Program-made: the position numbers and the translations under genes
Notes under the pieces: generated by a model
Seen by the model: the letters and a program-made list of their open reading frames with translations, nothing else
Told to the model about the DNA's origin: nothing
Database searches by the model: none
NCBI GenBank assembly: GCA_020137815.1
Contig: CM035351.1
Span: forward strand, 2,490,409 to 2,554,408
DNA length: 64,000 bases
Direction: 5' to 3'
From: Hormiphora californensis
Lineage: Eukaryota; Ctenophora; Tentaculata; Cydippida; Pleurobrachiidae
Shown here: in pieces, positions 11,982 to 21,916 of the stretch
Position numbering within the stretch: the stretch's first letter is position 1
Layout of the letters: every line of letters begins with the position of its first letter

Positions 11982-12585
11982 ATCACTGCGCTGGCAAGCG
12001 CAAAGGTGACCCCATCCATCCCCCGAAAAAAAATTCCCCCAAAAACGGCCCGCTTGCTCACAGCGTATATATAGTTATTTCATACTTTTAGCCCATTTTG
12101 GCACTTTTTGACATGCCATAACTCCCGAACCGGAAGAGCTAGGAAGCTGAAATTTTGTACTTAGAAGCTTCTTGTAGACCTCTATCGATGGTAAAAATTT
12201 CAAGTGGCTAGCTCTTTTTGTTCAAAAGTTATAACACCACCCCCAAAACAGAAAATTCAGTGTGGGGATAACTAGGTTGATACATCACTGCGCTGGCAAG
12301 CGCAAAGGTGACCCCATCCATCCCCCGAAAAAAATTTCCCCCAAATACGGCCCGCTTGCTCACAGCGTATATATAGTTATTTCATACTTTCAGCCCATTT
12401 TGGCACTTTTTGACATGTCATAACTCCCGAACCGGAAGAGCTAGGAAGCTGAAATTTTGTACTTAGAAGCTTCTTGTAGACCTCTATCGATGGTAAAAAT
12501 TTCAAGTGGCTAGCTCTTTTTGTTCAAAAGTTATAACACCACCCCCAAAACAGAAAATTCAGTGTGGGGATAACTAGGTTGATAC
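11982..12585. repeat. 302-bp tandem duplication, two copies
   Basis: Copy 1 spans 11982-12283 and copy 2 spans 12284-12585. Both begin ATCACTGCGCTGGCAAGCGC and end with ACTAGGTTGATAC. They differ at only a few bases (for example AAACGG versus ATACGG, CTTTTAG versus CTTTCAG), so the duplication is young or homogenised. No ORF of interest is inside. A short GATA tract follows at 12586-12606. Confidence 0.9.
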
Positions 12586-13192
12586 ATAGATAGATAGATA
12601 GATAGATGTATAGACGCTTTGTTACCTTCCGTTTGGTCCCAGTTTGAGACGACCAGACTGTACGCCTTAAACCAAGCGGCTTCGACAGATAATGTCCGTG
12701 CATGTACCCCATCTGGGTGGCGACTCTCCATCTCTACCTATGATCGCGCGCAATGACGTCAGAGTGACGTCATTGCGTGAGACCGACTAACTTTTTTCAA
12801 ACGCCTCTAGCACCCTGAAGACGTGTTTCCGATTTCTGATTTGACGAAAAATCGTTACCGGCAAATTGTCTGAACTTTCAGATACTATATAGCGATTTTC
12901 GTAGCTTATCATTTTGAGCCCTTAAATCGCGTCGGAAGTCGAAATTTGACGAAAAACTCAAATTGAATTTTTTTCGAGTAAAAACTCCCTTTCCTGACCA
13001 CTGTGGTCAATGAAACTTACAAGCTTCTTTGGGTATTGATTCAAAAATATATGTGATGCAATTACGTCGTTATGACGTCACTAATTACGTCAAATGACGT
13101 TCTTTATGACGTCTAAAACGATTTTCGACAATATATACATCATTAAATAATGTCTGCTGCTGCGATTAGAAACCAAAAAGGGACTACAAATT

Positions 13193-13412
13193 AAGCCAAA
13201 AAACTAATTGAAATTAGTTGGCGGGAAAGGTGACCCACTTACAACTTTGCCTGCCTGGCCGGGATCGGATGGAATAAGACAGTAAACTGTTTAGGAGTTG
13301 GAGTAGTGAGAGATTAGAGAGAGGAGAAGATAGCCTTGTGCTGAGAGATAGACCGTAAGGATGGAGGAGAGTGCGCAGAGAGAGCGAGCGAGAAGAGAGC
13401 AGCTAGAGAGAG

Positions 13413-13445
<33 letters not shown>

Positions 13446-13469
13446 GCTTCTCTCTCTCTCGCTTCTCTG

Positions 13470-13519
<50 letters not shown>

Positions 13520-13610
13520 GTCTCTCTTCTCTCTCTCTCTCTCTCGGTCTCTCTCTCTCTCTCTCGCGCTCTCTCTCTCACTCTCTCTCTCTCTCTCTCT
13601 TACTAGCTCT

Positions 13611-13661
<51 letters not shown>

Positions 13662-14214
13662 TCTTCTCTCTCCTCGTCATCTCTCTCTCTCTCGCGCTCT
13701 CTCTCTCAGCTCTCGCTCTCTCTTCTGCTCTCTCCTCGCCTCTTCCTCTTCTCGCTCTTGCTCTCGCTCTCTCCTCCTCTCTTCATTCTCTCTCTCTCTC
13801 TCTCTCATCTCTCTCGGCGTCTCTTCTCCTCGTCGCTCTCTCTCTCTGCTCTCTCTCTCTCTCGCTCTCTCTCTCTCTTCTCTCTCTCTCCTCTAACTCT
13901 CCTCTCTCTCTCTCTCTTCTCTCTCTCTCCTCTCTCTCCGCTCTCTCTCTCTCTCTCTCTCTCCTCTCTTCTCCTCTCTCTCTCTCTCTCTCATCTACTA
14001 TCTCTCTGCTCTCTCTCTCTCTCTCTTCTTCTCTCTTCTTTCCCCCGTTACTTCTCCGACTCTTATCTATCCCTCCCGCTTCCTCCTTTCCCTCTCTCCC
14101 CCTCTTTCTCTCCCTCTTTCTCCTCTAATGAGAGTTCGTGATGATACCCGGCAGGAGCAAAAGGTGTAAGTGGGTCACCTTTCCCGCCAACTAATTTCAA
14201 TTAGTTTTTGGCTT
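13193..14214. mobile_element. TTAA-flanked MITE, copy 1, expanded by CT repeats
   Basis: The left end TTAAGCCAAAAAACTAATTG.. and the right end ..TAGTTTTTGGCTTAA are mutual inverted repeats of about 60 bp, continuing through GGCGGGAAAGGTGACCCACTT. The TIR itself contains the small palindrome AACTAATTGAAATTAGTT. The interior is dominated by a degenerate CT/GA array at about 13403-14130. TTAA at both tips suggests mobilisation by a piggyBac-type transposase; no transposase is encoded here. Confidence 0.75.
13403..14130. repeat. Long degenerate CT array inside the MITE
   Basis: Over 700 bp of CTCT broken by CG, GCT, CCT and ACT interruptions at irregular spacing. The open frames seen on both strands are simple Leu/Ser or Arg/Glu repeats and are not genes. 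Confidence 0.9.
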
Positions 14215-14875
14215 AATACATACATATATATATACATAGACGTATAGACGCTTTGTTACCTTCCGTTTGGTCCCAGTTTGAGACGAACCAGACATCGTAC
14301 GACCTTAAACCAAGCGGCATTCGACAGACAATTGTCTCGTGCATGTACCCATCTGGGTGGACGACTCTCCATCTTACCTATGATGCGCGCAATGACGTCA
14401 TGAGTGACGTCATTGCGCGAGACCGACTAACTTTTTTCAACGCCTCTAGCACCCTGAAGACGTTGTTCCAATTTCTGATTTGACGAAAAAATCGTTACCG
14501 GCAAATTGTCTGAACTTTTCAGATCCTTTATAGCGAATTTTTGTAGCTTATCATTTTGAGCCCTTAAATCGCGTCGGAAAGTAAAAAATTTGACGAAAAA
14601 TTCAGCAAATTGAACGTTTTTCGAGCAAAAACTCCCTTTCCTGACCACTGTGGTCCAATGACACTTTACAAGCTCCTTTGGGGTATTGATTCAAAATATA
14701 TTGTGATGCAATTACGTCGGTTACGACGTCACTAATTACGTTCAAATGACGTCATTATGACGTCTAAAATACGATTTTCACAGAAATTCGTCTCGTTTCT
14801 CATATAACGCATCATTTCGACAATATTACATCATGAAATAATGTCATGCTGCGATTAGAAACAAAAGGGACCTAA

Positions 14876-15021
14876 TTTAAGCAAAAACTAATTGAAATTA
14901 GTGGCGGGAAAGGTGACCCACTTACCACCTTTGCCTGCTGCCGGGATCAGGGATATAAGAGGGTGAAATATAATGGAATAAGACAGTGAAAGAGAGTGTG
15001 ATAGAGAGTGAGAGAGAGAGC

Positions 15022-15055
<34 letters not shown>

Positions 15056-15268
15056 TGAGAGAGAGAGAGAGAGAGAGACAGGGACAGGGAGACAGGGGGG
15101 AGAGAGAGAGAGGGATAGAACGAACAGGAATAAGTTAACCCTCGAAAAAATAAGAGATTGAGATACCGAGGGATAGAATGAGAGTGTTGTGGTGATACCC
15201 GGCAGTAGCAAAAGGTGTAAGTGGGTCACCTTTCCCGCCAACTAATTTCAATTAGTTTTTGGCTTAAT
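14876..15268. mobile_element. TTAA-type MITE, copy 2
   Basis: The left end (TTTAAGCAAAAACTAATTGA, slightly damaged) and the right end (..TAGTTTTTGGCTTAA) carry the same inverted repeats as copy 1. The interior is about 270 bp, with a short GA array at about 15000-15110. It is the best guide to the native element length, near 390 bp. Confidence 0.75.
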
Positions 15269-16380
15269 ATTCTAGCAAGTGAAATGTATGTTTTATAACT
15301 TCTAGATGATTTGTTGAATAACCAAGCCTGAATACTTATAATCTCAGTTATATGAAAGTCATGATTAAATGTAGTTGACAACTACTAGTTGTAGCATGAA
15401 TTGAGGTTGAAGGTTCGACCACTTGTAGGGAAGTAAAGGCCTTTATAAAGGCCTTGATATCTGTGCGGTAGTTTGATTTGCTCTGACACAATATGATTCA
15501 TTTTATAATAGGCTCAACAATAAGCAGCAACTTATGAAATGGCGAAATAACTAATCATAAGCATAGAAAAGTCATCGCATAATCATAGGAAAGCAATAAT
15601 ATCTCGATATAGTTGATCAGTGATCACTAAAGCTGGGTAGGGGAGAAAGCGTATTGAGCTGGTGACAGATCACGACAGAGAATTTAAAGTGAGGATGGGA
15701 TGACTAAAAGAGAAATAGAACTATATAACGTCGTGTAATATAACTTGAGCTAGGGGACAAGAGATATTGAAACACCTTTAGAACATCATAAAGGTGATCT
15801 CGAATGCAGTACAACTGATAATATCAAACTTTAATGGCACTAGGTTCCTTGACATCATTTCTATATCACCAAGTTCAAATCAAATTAAATAAGATGTCAA
15901 ATTGTACAGTTCTGCGTTGAGAGAATTACGTATTCTGTGCCCGGACACAGTTACGTATTCTCCTCCGACAGAATAATCAAATGCAGATATAAAAACTGCC
16001 AAGTCTTGATCCCCCATTTATCTAGTCTACTTTAGCTTTGACATGTTCCCAGTCTGTCGGCTCTCTCACTGAGATTATCATTGAACGACAGACTGCGTAG
16101 CATGGCAAGCTACCACTACCAAACTGAATGATAGGTGCACCTCGAGCCGTTTACTGGACCGAGCTGGGTAATATGTCAAACGGGGGAAGGTATATATAGG
16201 TCTCCTAGAGCTCCTTATTTGGGGGACCACATACAGCACCGGTGCGAACTCCAGAACGTCGCACCACATACTGTCGGTGGAAACTTCAGTACAGTGAGTG
16301 TATGTGGTCCCCCTTTGTAGGGCAACTTTTTCCGTGAAATTAGACCTTTTTAAATTATGTATATACTATGTGTCCAAACC
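15269..16380. other. Intergenic stretch with small palindromes
   Basis: I recognise no gene. There is an exact palindrome AAGGCCTTTATAAAGGCCTT near 15437-15456, and an inverted repeat of GGGGGACCACATAC (16221-16234) with 16300-16313. A short ORF at 16135-16320 spans the latter and has no family resemblance. Confidence 0.4.
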
Positions 16381-16526
16381 AAATGTAACCACAAATTAAC
16401 CACAAGTTAACCACATATTTCTAACCACATCTCTAACCAAACAACATATCTAACAACATCTCTAACCACACAATATATCTAACCATATCTCTAACCACAC
16501 ATATCTAACCACACATATCTAACCAC
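16381..16526. repeat. Imperfect AACCACA-rich tandem repeat
   Basis: About ten copies of AACCA(C)A separated by ATCT/TATCT spacers, with a loose 12-14 bp period. AACCACA is the core recognised by RUNX factors in animals. The array directly precedes the first recognised homeobox exon. Repeat slippage alone explains it; regulatory use is inference. Confidence 0.7.
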
Positions 16527-19500
16527 ATGATCTTCTTCTCAGCTGACTTGCCGGTTTTGCCCAAAGTGCCTCCGGAGCTCGAGGTACCTGACCTGTTCGC
16601 CTTTCCGTTCATCCTAGTTCCACTACCAGCTGAGGAGCCTTTCTTCAGGAGCTCACAGGTATACAATAGCAATGTCTCGCGGGAAGGGAGGGGCACTCAA
16701 CCTTACTAGATAACACACATCTCTAGTTAGGTAACATGCATAATGTTCCCTAAATTTGGTCATCACTTATCCCTGGTTATCGCTTATCCCTTTTTTTAAA
16801 TCTTGACGGTCACTAAGATTAATTTCTTTGCAAAAAATAGGGATAAGTGATGACCAGAAATGCATAAAAGATTCAGTTTTATTAAACTCAGCTTGAAGAA
16901 GCACGACCACGTACAATAAATAGCTCCTTCTCTTGGGATCGATCTTAAACAGCTTTCGCAGAAACAAGAGTCTAAGTCATCGGGGTATATTTTCTCGACA
17001 AGTTTATATAGCATAGTTTTGAGTTCTTCTGAATGCTCAAAATTCAATTATGCTGACTTCGCGTGATACACGGTCGCTTGTAGTGGGAAAACGGTAATGG
17101 AAAACAAATATACAGTAAGACGACGCGCAACCGCGGCCAATCAGGGCGCTAGTACGTGCTGAACACATGCACTATTTGCCGCGCGTTATGCAACGTGCGC
17201 ATCTCATTACTGTATTTTGATTACGGTAATACGACTACAAGCAGCACTGATAGACCGAAGAGAGGGAAACAAGCACATCAAGGAACTACATATCGTGTCA
17301 ATTATCCGTCACGTACAAGCTAAACCAATCTTTTGATTCTGTTATTCTAATTATGTCTTTGTGTGCAGGTATGCAGTGGCGATGGGGGACTATTTGATAG
17401 AGTTCTAGGGTATAACGAACACCGCCACCACTCACCGAGCCCCGCCCCATCCACCCATCATCGCCATGGTGACGATTCAGAACAAGAGGATCCCAAGGTA
17501 AAACAGGAGCCTATGGAAGAGGACATGAAACCCATAATAACGGAGCAACAGCAACAACTCGGGCCTACTGCAGAGGAGCAACTAGGTAAGGGCGTCTTTT
17601 CATCTAAATAATAATAGCAAAGGTGGCGGTGGCGGTCTTTTCTGTCCACTAGAAAGGGCTCTGAGCCCCGGACACCATTTTGTACAACTTGGCAAAGGGG
17701 TTCATCCCAGGGTATACGATGTGAAGCCTACAACCTCTCGTATTCCAAGAACCGTGGTGCGTGATGAAGAATCACATCCCTCACAAGGTGCCACTGTTAA
17801 TCGCTATTCTGTCCTGGGTGATACCAGACTAAACAGATAAGCGAAACGGAACACCACGGTACTAAACCAGTAAAGGTTGAAAAACAATCCGTTTCGGGAG
17901 CTTAGCAAACTCCCGTACCGTATCGGCCTGCTTACTCCTGTCTCTCCTGGAACGTTATCACGGTTGGTTTCTGGCGAGAGAGGCCGATTTATCTTTTGGG
18001 GTTGGATCAGTTCCTGCGGTTTCCGGTGATGGACCAGTGGCGCGGCATCATCGGTTATGGAGGGTGCTATTAATGCCTACCTGAGAGGGGGGACCCTCTC
18101 TGTACCCTCTTAGCCATCTGAAAAGTATTCAATGAAGTCCACCAATAGCACCAGGGTTAAAGCCCCTGATATTCTTGCAGAGGCCAATGGCGCCCTTGAA
18201 GTGGTAGGCTTAAAGCCTGCGGGAGGGCCTGCTACAGATGGCTGGAGGCCCGAGCCGGAACCAGAAAACCCCTTAAAAAGTACAAAAAAATCTAGGATTT
18301 TAGGGTGTAATAGTGAGACGGTTTTTGGCACCCTAAATGTGAGGACCATACGCGAGGCTTATCGTAGAGATGTCATGGAGAGCGAGTTTGTGAGGAGCGG
18401 CCTGTGTATCCTGGGGGTGCAGGAGCACCGGATTTGTCACTCTGAGAGGGTCTGTGTGCAGAGAGGGAGAGGTTTCTCGTTTATTTCTTCATCAGCCTGG
18501 AGGTCTGGATCAGGGGCATCTTGCGGGGGTGTAGGAGTGTATGTAAATCAAGATGCGTACTCGGCAGTGAAAATGGTGAAGTCATACACTAACCGAATAC
18601 TACTTGTGAGCTTCACTGGCAACCCTGCTCTCACTCTCATTTGTGTGTACGCCCCTACTGAGGGGAGTGATCCAGCGGAGGCAGAGAGTTTCCATGAGGC
18701 CCTGAGGGGAGCTATCCATGAGGTTCCAGCACAGGATGTTCTGGTTGTGTTAGGGGACCTAAACGCCCATCTGTCTAGGGAATCGCCGGACGATGGGGGT
18801 TGGTATTTTCATTCAACGTCGAATAGGAACGGGGCGCTGCTCCGTGATACTATGTTAGAATGTAATCTGGTGGCAGGTAATCATCGTTTCCAGAAAAAGC
18901 TGGCTAAGCTTCATACTTTCACCAGTGAGGGCACACTCTGCCAAAGTCAAATTGATTATATTCTGGTTCGACGGAAGTGGAAGAACTCTTTGCGAAACGT
19001 AGAGGTAGTGGACACGTTTGGTAGTGTAGGGTCTGATCATAGAGCAGTTCTCGGTTTCCTTCGCCTCAGTCTACGGAAGACTAAACGTGCTAAAGGACAG
19101 ATCAAGTTCGATTATACTTGTCTCAGAGAGGAGCCTGACCTGTGTGAGAGGTACAATGTGGAGGTGAGGAATAGGTATGATGTGTTGAGAACAGATGTGG
19201 AGGATGCTTCTGGAAGGTATGGGGCATTTGTGTCGGCTGTTGGTGAAACCAATAAGCACCTACTGCCACGGAAGCGCAGACGTGCTACCGATAGCGCTAT
19301 GAGTGACCTGAGAGTTCGTAGTGTAAGAGACGAGTTGTTCGAAGCTAAGAAAGCTTTGTTTCTCCATCCCACTGAGAATAATAGAGTCGAGGTTAGCGAG
19401 AGGAGAGAACTCTTAAAGGAAACGCATGCCTCAGTCACTGAAGAACTTATCTCTCAGAAGATTCGTCGGGTAGAAACTGCTAATGATGAGAGGAAAAATA

Positions 19501-21612
19501 AGGTGGCGTGGGACCTCATTAGAGATGTTACTGGGGACTCTAAAGGAAATGGTGGTGGCCTGGTAGAAGGTGGTAGTGCTGAGGGGAGGCTGGAGTCTTG
19601 GAGGAAACACTTTTCTGGGATACTCGGTGAACCGCCTAGTGTTCCTGATGAGGACCTTGTCATTAATACAGTATGTGAGGAGCTCCCTATATCTACATAT
19701 ACGTTCAGTCAGGATGAGTATACCGCAGCTAAGAGGTCCATTAAGGAGGGGAAGGCGCCTGGAGATGATGGTCTAGCACCTGAGGTCCTGAAACGGGGAG
19801 GTGTCGATGACATTGTATTAGAGTTCTTCAACGATGCACTGGAATATGGTAGTTTCCCTGAACAATGGAAGAGCCTTCTTATAGTTCCAGTTCCTAAAAA
19901 GGGGGACCTCACTAAAACTAGTAACTATAGGGGAATCTCTCTGACCTCCGTTGCTCTAAAAACTCTCAATAAGATGATCCTCAACCGCCTACTACCCCAT
20001 ATTGAGCATATTTTGAGGGATAACCAGAATGGATTCCGACCAGGGAGGTCTACTACCAGTCACATTCTGGCCCTCCGGCGGTTGTTGGAAGGGGTAACAG
20101 AAAGGAAATTAACTTCTGTTATCCTATTTATAGACTTTCGGCGTGCGTTTGATTCTTTGCACAGGGGTATTCTTATGCGCATTCTGAGAGCTTACGGTAT
20201 TCCTGACAAATTAGTTCGGCTTATAGAATGTTCGTATGAGGACACCATGGCCCGGGTTAAAACGGAGGACGGACTCACGGAGGCTATATTAATTCTGGCT
20301 GGCGTTTTACAGGGGGACACCTTGGCTCCATATTTGTTTATTATAGCTATTGACTATGTCATGAGAGAGGCTCTGGCTGGTAGGGACGTTGGATTTACCC
20401 TCAGGAAGAGGAAGAGTAGGCGTTATCCTGAAGTGAAGATCACAGACACCGATTACGCTGATGACCTGTCACTCCTTTCGGACACAATCGAACAGGCACA
20501 GGAATTCTTAGAAAGTCTGGAAACGGCAGCGGCTGCAGTTGGTCTTCACCTGAATGAAGGGAAGACTAAGTTTATGGCTACTGGTATAGAGGAACCTTCC
20601 CTCGTTAGCTCTACGGGAAACTATCTAGAACAAGTGGACGATTTCGTTTACCTTGGTGTCCACCTTAAATCGACGGAGAAGGATTTTAACATTAGGAAGG
20701 CTAAGGCCTGGGCAGCCTGTCATAGACTCAAAGGAATATGGAAAACTGACCTGAGAAGGAGCATTAAGGTAAACCTGTTCCGTACTACAGTAGAGGCCAT
20801 TCTATTGTACGGCGCTGAAACGTGGACCCTTACATCTACTATGGAGAAACAATTGGATGGCTGTTATAGTAGGATGCTACGAATGGCGCTTGGCATCAAC
20901 TGGTGGGATAGGGTCTCTAATGAGGAAGTCTTCCAGAATGTCCCCAGAGTTTCTGAGACTGTGAGGACTCGTAGACTTAGGCTGGCTGGACATGTCCACA
21001 GACACGAGGAGCTAACAGCTCACCAACTGCTGTTTTGGGAACCTGATAGGGGCTCTAGAAGCCGGGGTAGACCCAAGAAAACCTATATTAACCAGCTCAG
21101 GGAGGATACTGGCTTATCTAATGATGGCGATATCAAGAGGCTAATGGAAGATCGTGTGCTGTGGCGGACCGAACTGACTGCTCGGACAATGAAGCCGCCT
21201 TAAGTCAAGTAAGTCAAGTCAATAATAGCAATAGGATGTGTCCTAATATGGCCTGTTCTCATTACGAGCAGCATGGCGGCTGTCATATTGCTTCATCTCT
21301 TCAGTTCAACTTCTGAGATCGGTTATTAGGTAACCATCACACGATATCATCTTACTCTTTATAACCTCCCCAGATGAGATGATGAAAAAGAAGCCGAGGG
21401 CAGCCTACACGGTTCGGAAGAAGTGGCGGAGGAAACGGACGGTGTTCACGGAATCTGAGCTAGCGGTTTTGGAAAGTGTGTACGCAGTCCACAAGTTTCT
21501 GAATCCGACCCTCAAGAAGAGTATACTGACTCAGGTTGATATTCCTAGTCAGGTTGTGGTCATGTGGTTCCAGAATCGAAGAGCTAAGGATCGATCATTG
21601 GGGCTACTGTAG
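16527..21612 (+). CDS. Homeodomain transcription factor, three exons seen
   Basis: Exons 16543-16658 (or a first exon from the ATG at 16527), 17369-17585 and 21374-21612 join in phase; with the ATG at 16527 they give 195 aa. The last exon encodes a complete C-terminal homeodomain: RRKRTVFTESELAVLESVY, HKFLNPTLKKSILTQ, MWFQNRRAKDR, with F8, L16, Y20, W48, F49, Q50, N51 and R53 in canonical positions. The protein ends six residues later (SLGLL). The middle exon is His/Ser/Pro-rich, then acidic, with a SUMO-type VKQEP motif. Met at position 47 is uncommon. I cannot place it in a class; Q50 and the sequence are compatible with a divergent PRD-like or ANTP-like protein. TCTTCTTCTCAG before 16543 resembles an acceptor, so upstream exons may exist. 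The last intron holds a complete retrotransposon. AATAAA at 21923-21928. Confidence 0.75.
16758..16855. repeat. 17-bp inverted repeat in a homeobox intron
   Basis: GGTCATCACTTATCCCT at 16758-16774 pairs exactly with 16839-16855, separated by 64 bases. Minus-strand sequence to its right (about 16796-17047) is open and cysteine-containing but unrecognised. Confidence 0.85.
17621..21220 (+). mobile_element. Full-length non-LTR retrotransposon (LINE)
   Basis: A 3600-bp insertion bounded by an 11-bp target-site duplication AATAATAGCAA at 17610-17620 and 21221-21231. It has a 5' UTR of about 510 bp, one ORF, almost no 3' UTR, and ends in short AAGTCAAGT repeats rather than poly(A). That tail type is seen in RTE-like and CR1/L2-like lineages. 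It lies in the sense orientation in the last intron of the homeobox gene. Precise TSD plus an undamaged ORF indicate recent insertion. Confidence 0.9.
18132..21203 (+). CDS. LINE polyprotein: AP-like endonuclease plus reverse transcriptase
   Basis: An uninterrupted 1023-codon ORF. Residues ~60-330 are an exonuclease-endonuclease-phosphatase domain: LNVRTIREAYRRD, VQEHRI, CVYAPTEGSD, LGDLNAHLS and the terminal GSDHRAVLGF. Residues ~530-830 are the reverse transcriptase: VPVPKKGDLTKTSNYRGISL, NGFRPGRSTTSHILALRRL, IDFRRAFDSLHRGILM, LAGVLQGDTLAPYLFI and the catalytic DTDYADD (YADD near 775-778). The C-terminal part has WTLTSTMEKQLD and RRLRLAGHVHRHEEL..RGRPKKTY, typical of these elements. Function: target-primed reverse transcription, nicking host DNA and copying its own RNA. 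All catalytic motifs are intact. Exact clade (RTE-like versus CR1/L2-like) needs a tree. Confidence 0.93.
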   Translation: MKSTNSTRVKAPDILAEANGALEVVGLKPAGGPATDGWRPEPEPENPLKSTKKSRILGCNSETVFGTLNVRTIREAYRRDVMESEFVRSGLCILGVQEHRICHSERVCVQRGRGFSFISSSAWRSGSGASCGGVGVYVNQDAYSAVKMVKSYTNRILLVSFTGNPALTLICVYAPTEGSDPAEAESFHEALRGAIHEVPAQDVLVVLGDLNAHLSRESPDDGGWYFHSTSNRNGALLRDTMLECNLVAGNHRFQKKLAKLHTFTSEGTLCQSQIDYILVRRKWKNSLRNVEVVDTFGSVGSDHRAVLGFLRLSLRKTKRAKGQIKFDYTCLREEPDLCERYNVEVRNRYDVLRTDVEDASGRYGAFVSAVGETNKHLLPRKRRRATDSAMSDLRVRSVRDELFEAKKALFLHPTENNRVEVSERRELLKETHASVTEELISQKIRRVETANDERKNKVAWDLIRDVTGDSKGNGGGLVEGGSAEGRLESWRKHFSGILGEPPSVPDEDLVINTVCEELPISTYTFSQDEYTAAKRSIKEGKAPGDDGLAPEVLKRGGVDDIVLEFFNDALEYGSFPEQWKSLLIVPVPKKGDLTKTSNYRGISLTSVALKTLNKMILNRLLPHIEHILRDNQNGFRPGRSTTSHILALRRLLEGVTERKLTSVILFIDFRRAFDSLHRGILMRILRAYGIPDKLVRLIECSYEDTMARVKTEDGLTEAILILAGVLQGDTLAPYLFIIAIDYVMREALAGRDVGFTLRKRKSRRYPEVKITDTDYADDLSLLSDTIEQAQEFLESLETAAAAVGLHLNEGKTKFMATGIEEPSLVSSTGNYLEQVDDFVYLGVHLKSTEKDFNIRKAKAWAACHRLKGIWKTDLRRSIKVNLFRTTVEAILLYGAETWTLTSTMEKQLDGCYSRMLRMALGINWWDRVSNEEVFQNVPRVSETVRTRRLRLAGHVHRHEELTAHQLLFWEPDRGSRSRGRPKKTYINQLREDTGLSNDGDIKRLMEDRVLWRTELTARTMKPP

Positions 21613-21886
21613 AACTAATGACAGGTTACACTGTCCCTCGCGGCAGACCTTGCGTTATGAGACCCTAACTTTATAACCCTCGATCGGGATGGGTGTTGTT
21701 GAAAGGTGGACTATTTGATATCTTTTGTGGAACAAAAGAGAGTGTATGATTTTGTTGAGCAAATATATGTGGTACGTTGGACTGGGCATAGTGATTATTT
21801 CTATAGATTACAGGCTGCTTTATAGAGTTGGCAGCTCGTAGATATAGTGTGTTTGATTTCACTTGAAATTGAAAAATGATGATATG

Positions 21887-21892
21887 TTTATT
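21887..21892 (-). terminator. Poly(A) signal for the GPI-type gene
   Basis: AATAAA on the minus strand (TTTATT on plus), 25 bases past the stop codon at 21917-21919. The convergent homeobox gene has its own AATAAA at 21923-21928, so the two 3' ends overlap. Confidence 0.6.
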
Positions 21893-21916
21893 TACTCTGT
21901 GGTAAATTAAATTAAA

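Larger units (their letters stand above)
12609..15268. repeat. Segmental direct duplication containing two MITE copies
   Basis: The block 12609-13192 recurs at 14248-14876 (both start TATAGACGCTTTGTTACC). Each block is followed by a copy of the same TTAA-bounded element. The two blocks match throughout but differ by many single-base insertions and deletions. That pattern is as easily explained by unpolished long reads as by divergence. Confidence 0.75.

Noticed and set aside
13291-14141. ORFs of Ser/Leu or Arg/Glu repeats in CT arrays (also at 10783-11290, 54812-56909, 58086-58586, 60083-60594, 62708-63034)
   Set aside because: Open only because CT/GA dinucleotides contain no stop in these frames; no family signal, no splice context.
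15395-15430. tRNA-like B-box word GGTTCGACC
   Set aside because: No matching cloverleaf or A-box could be laid around it; no tRNA or rRNA gene recognised anywhere in the window.
16135-16320. Possible upstream homeobox exon
   Set aside because: It spans an inverted repeat, lacks a phase-compatible donor to 16543 that I can defend, and has no recognisable content.
16796-17047. Cysteine-containing minus-strand ORF (CFCESCLRS)
   Set aside because: Short, inside a homeobox intron and beside an inverted repeat; I cannot match it to a family or find flanking exons.
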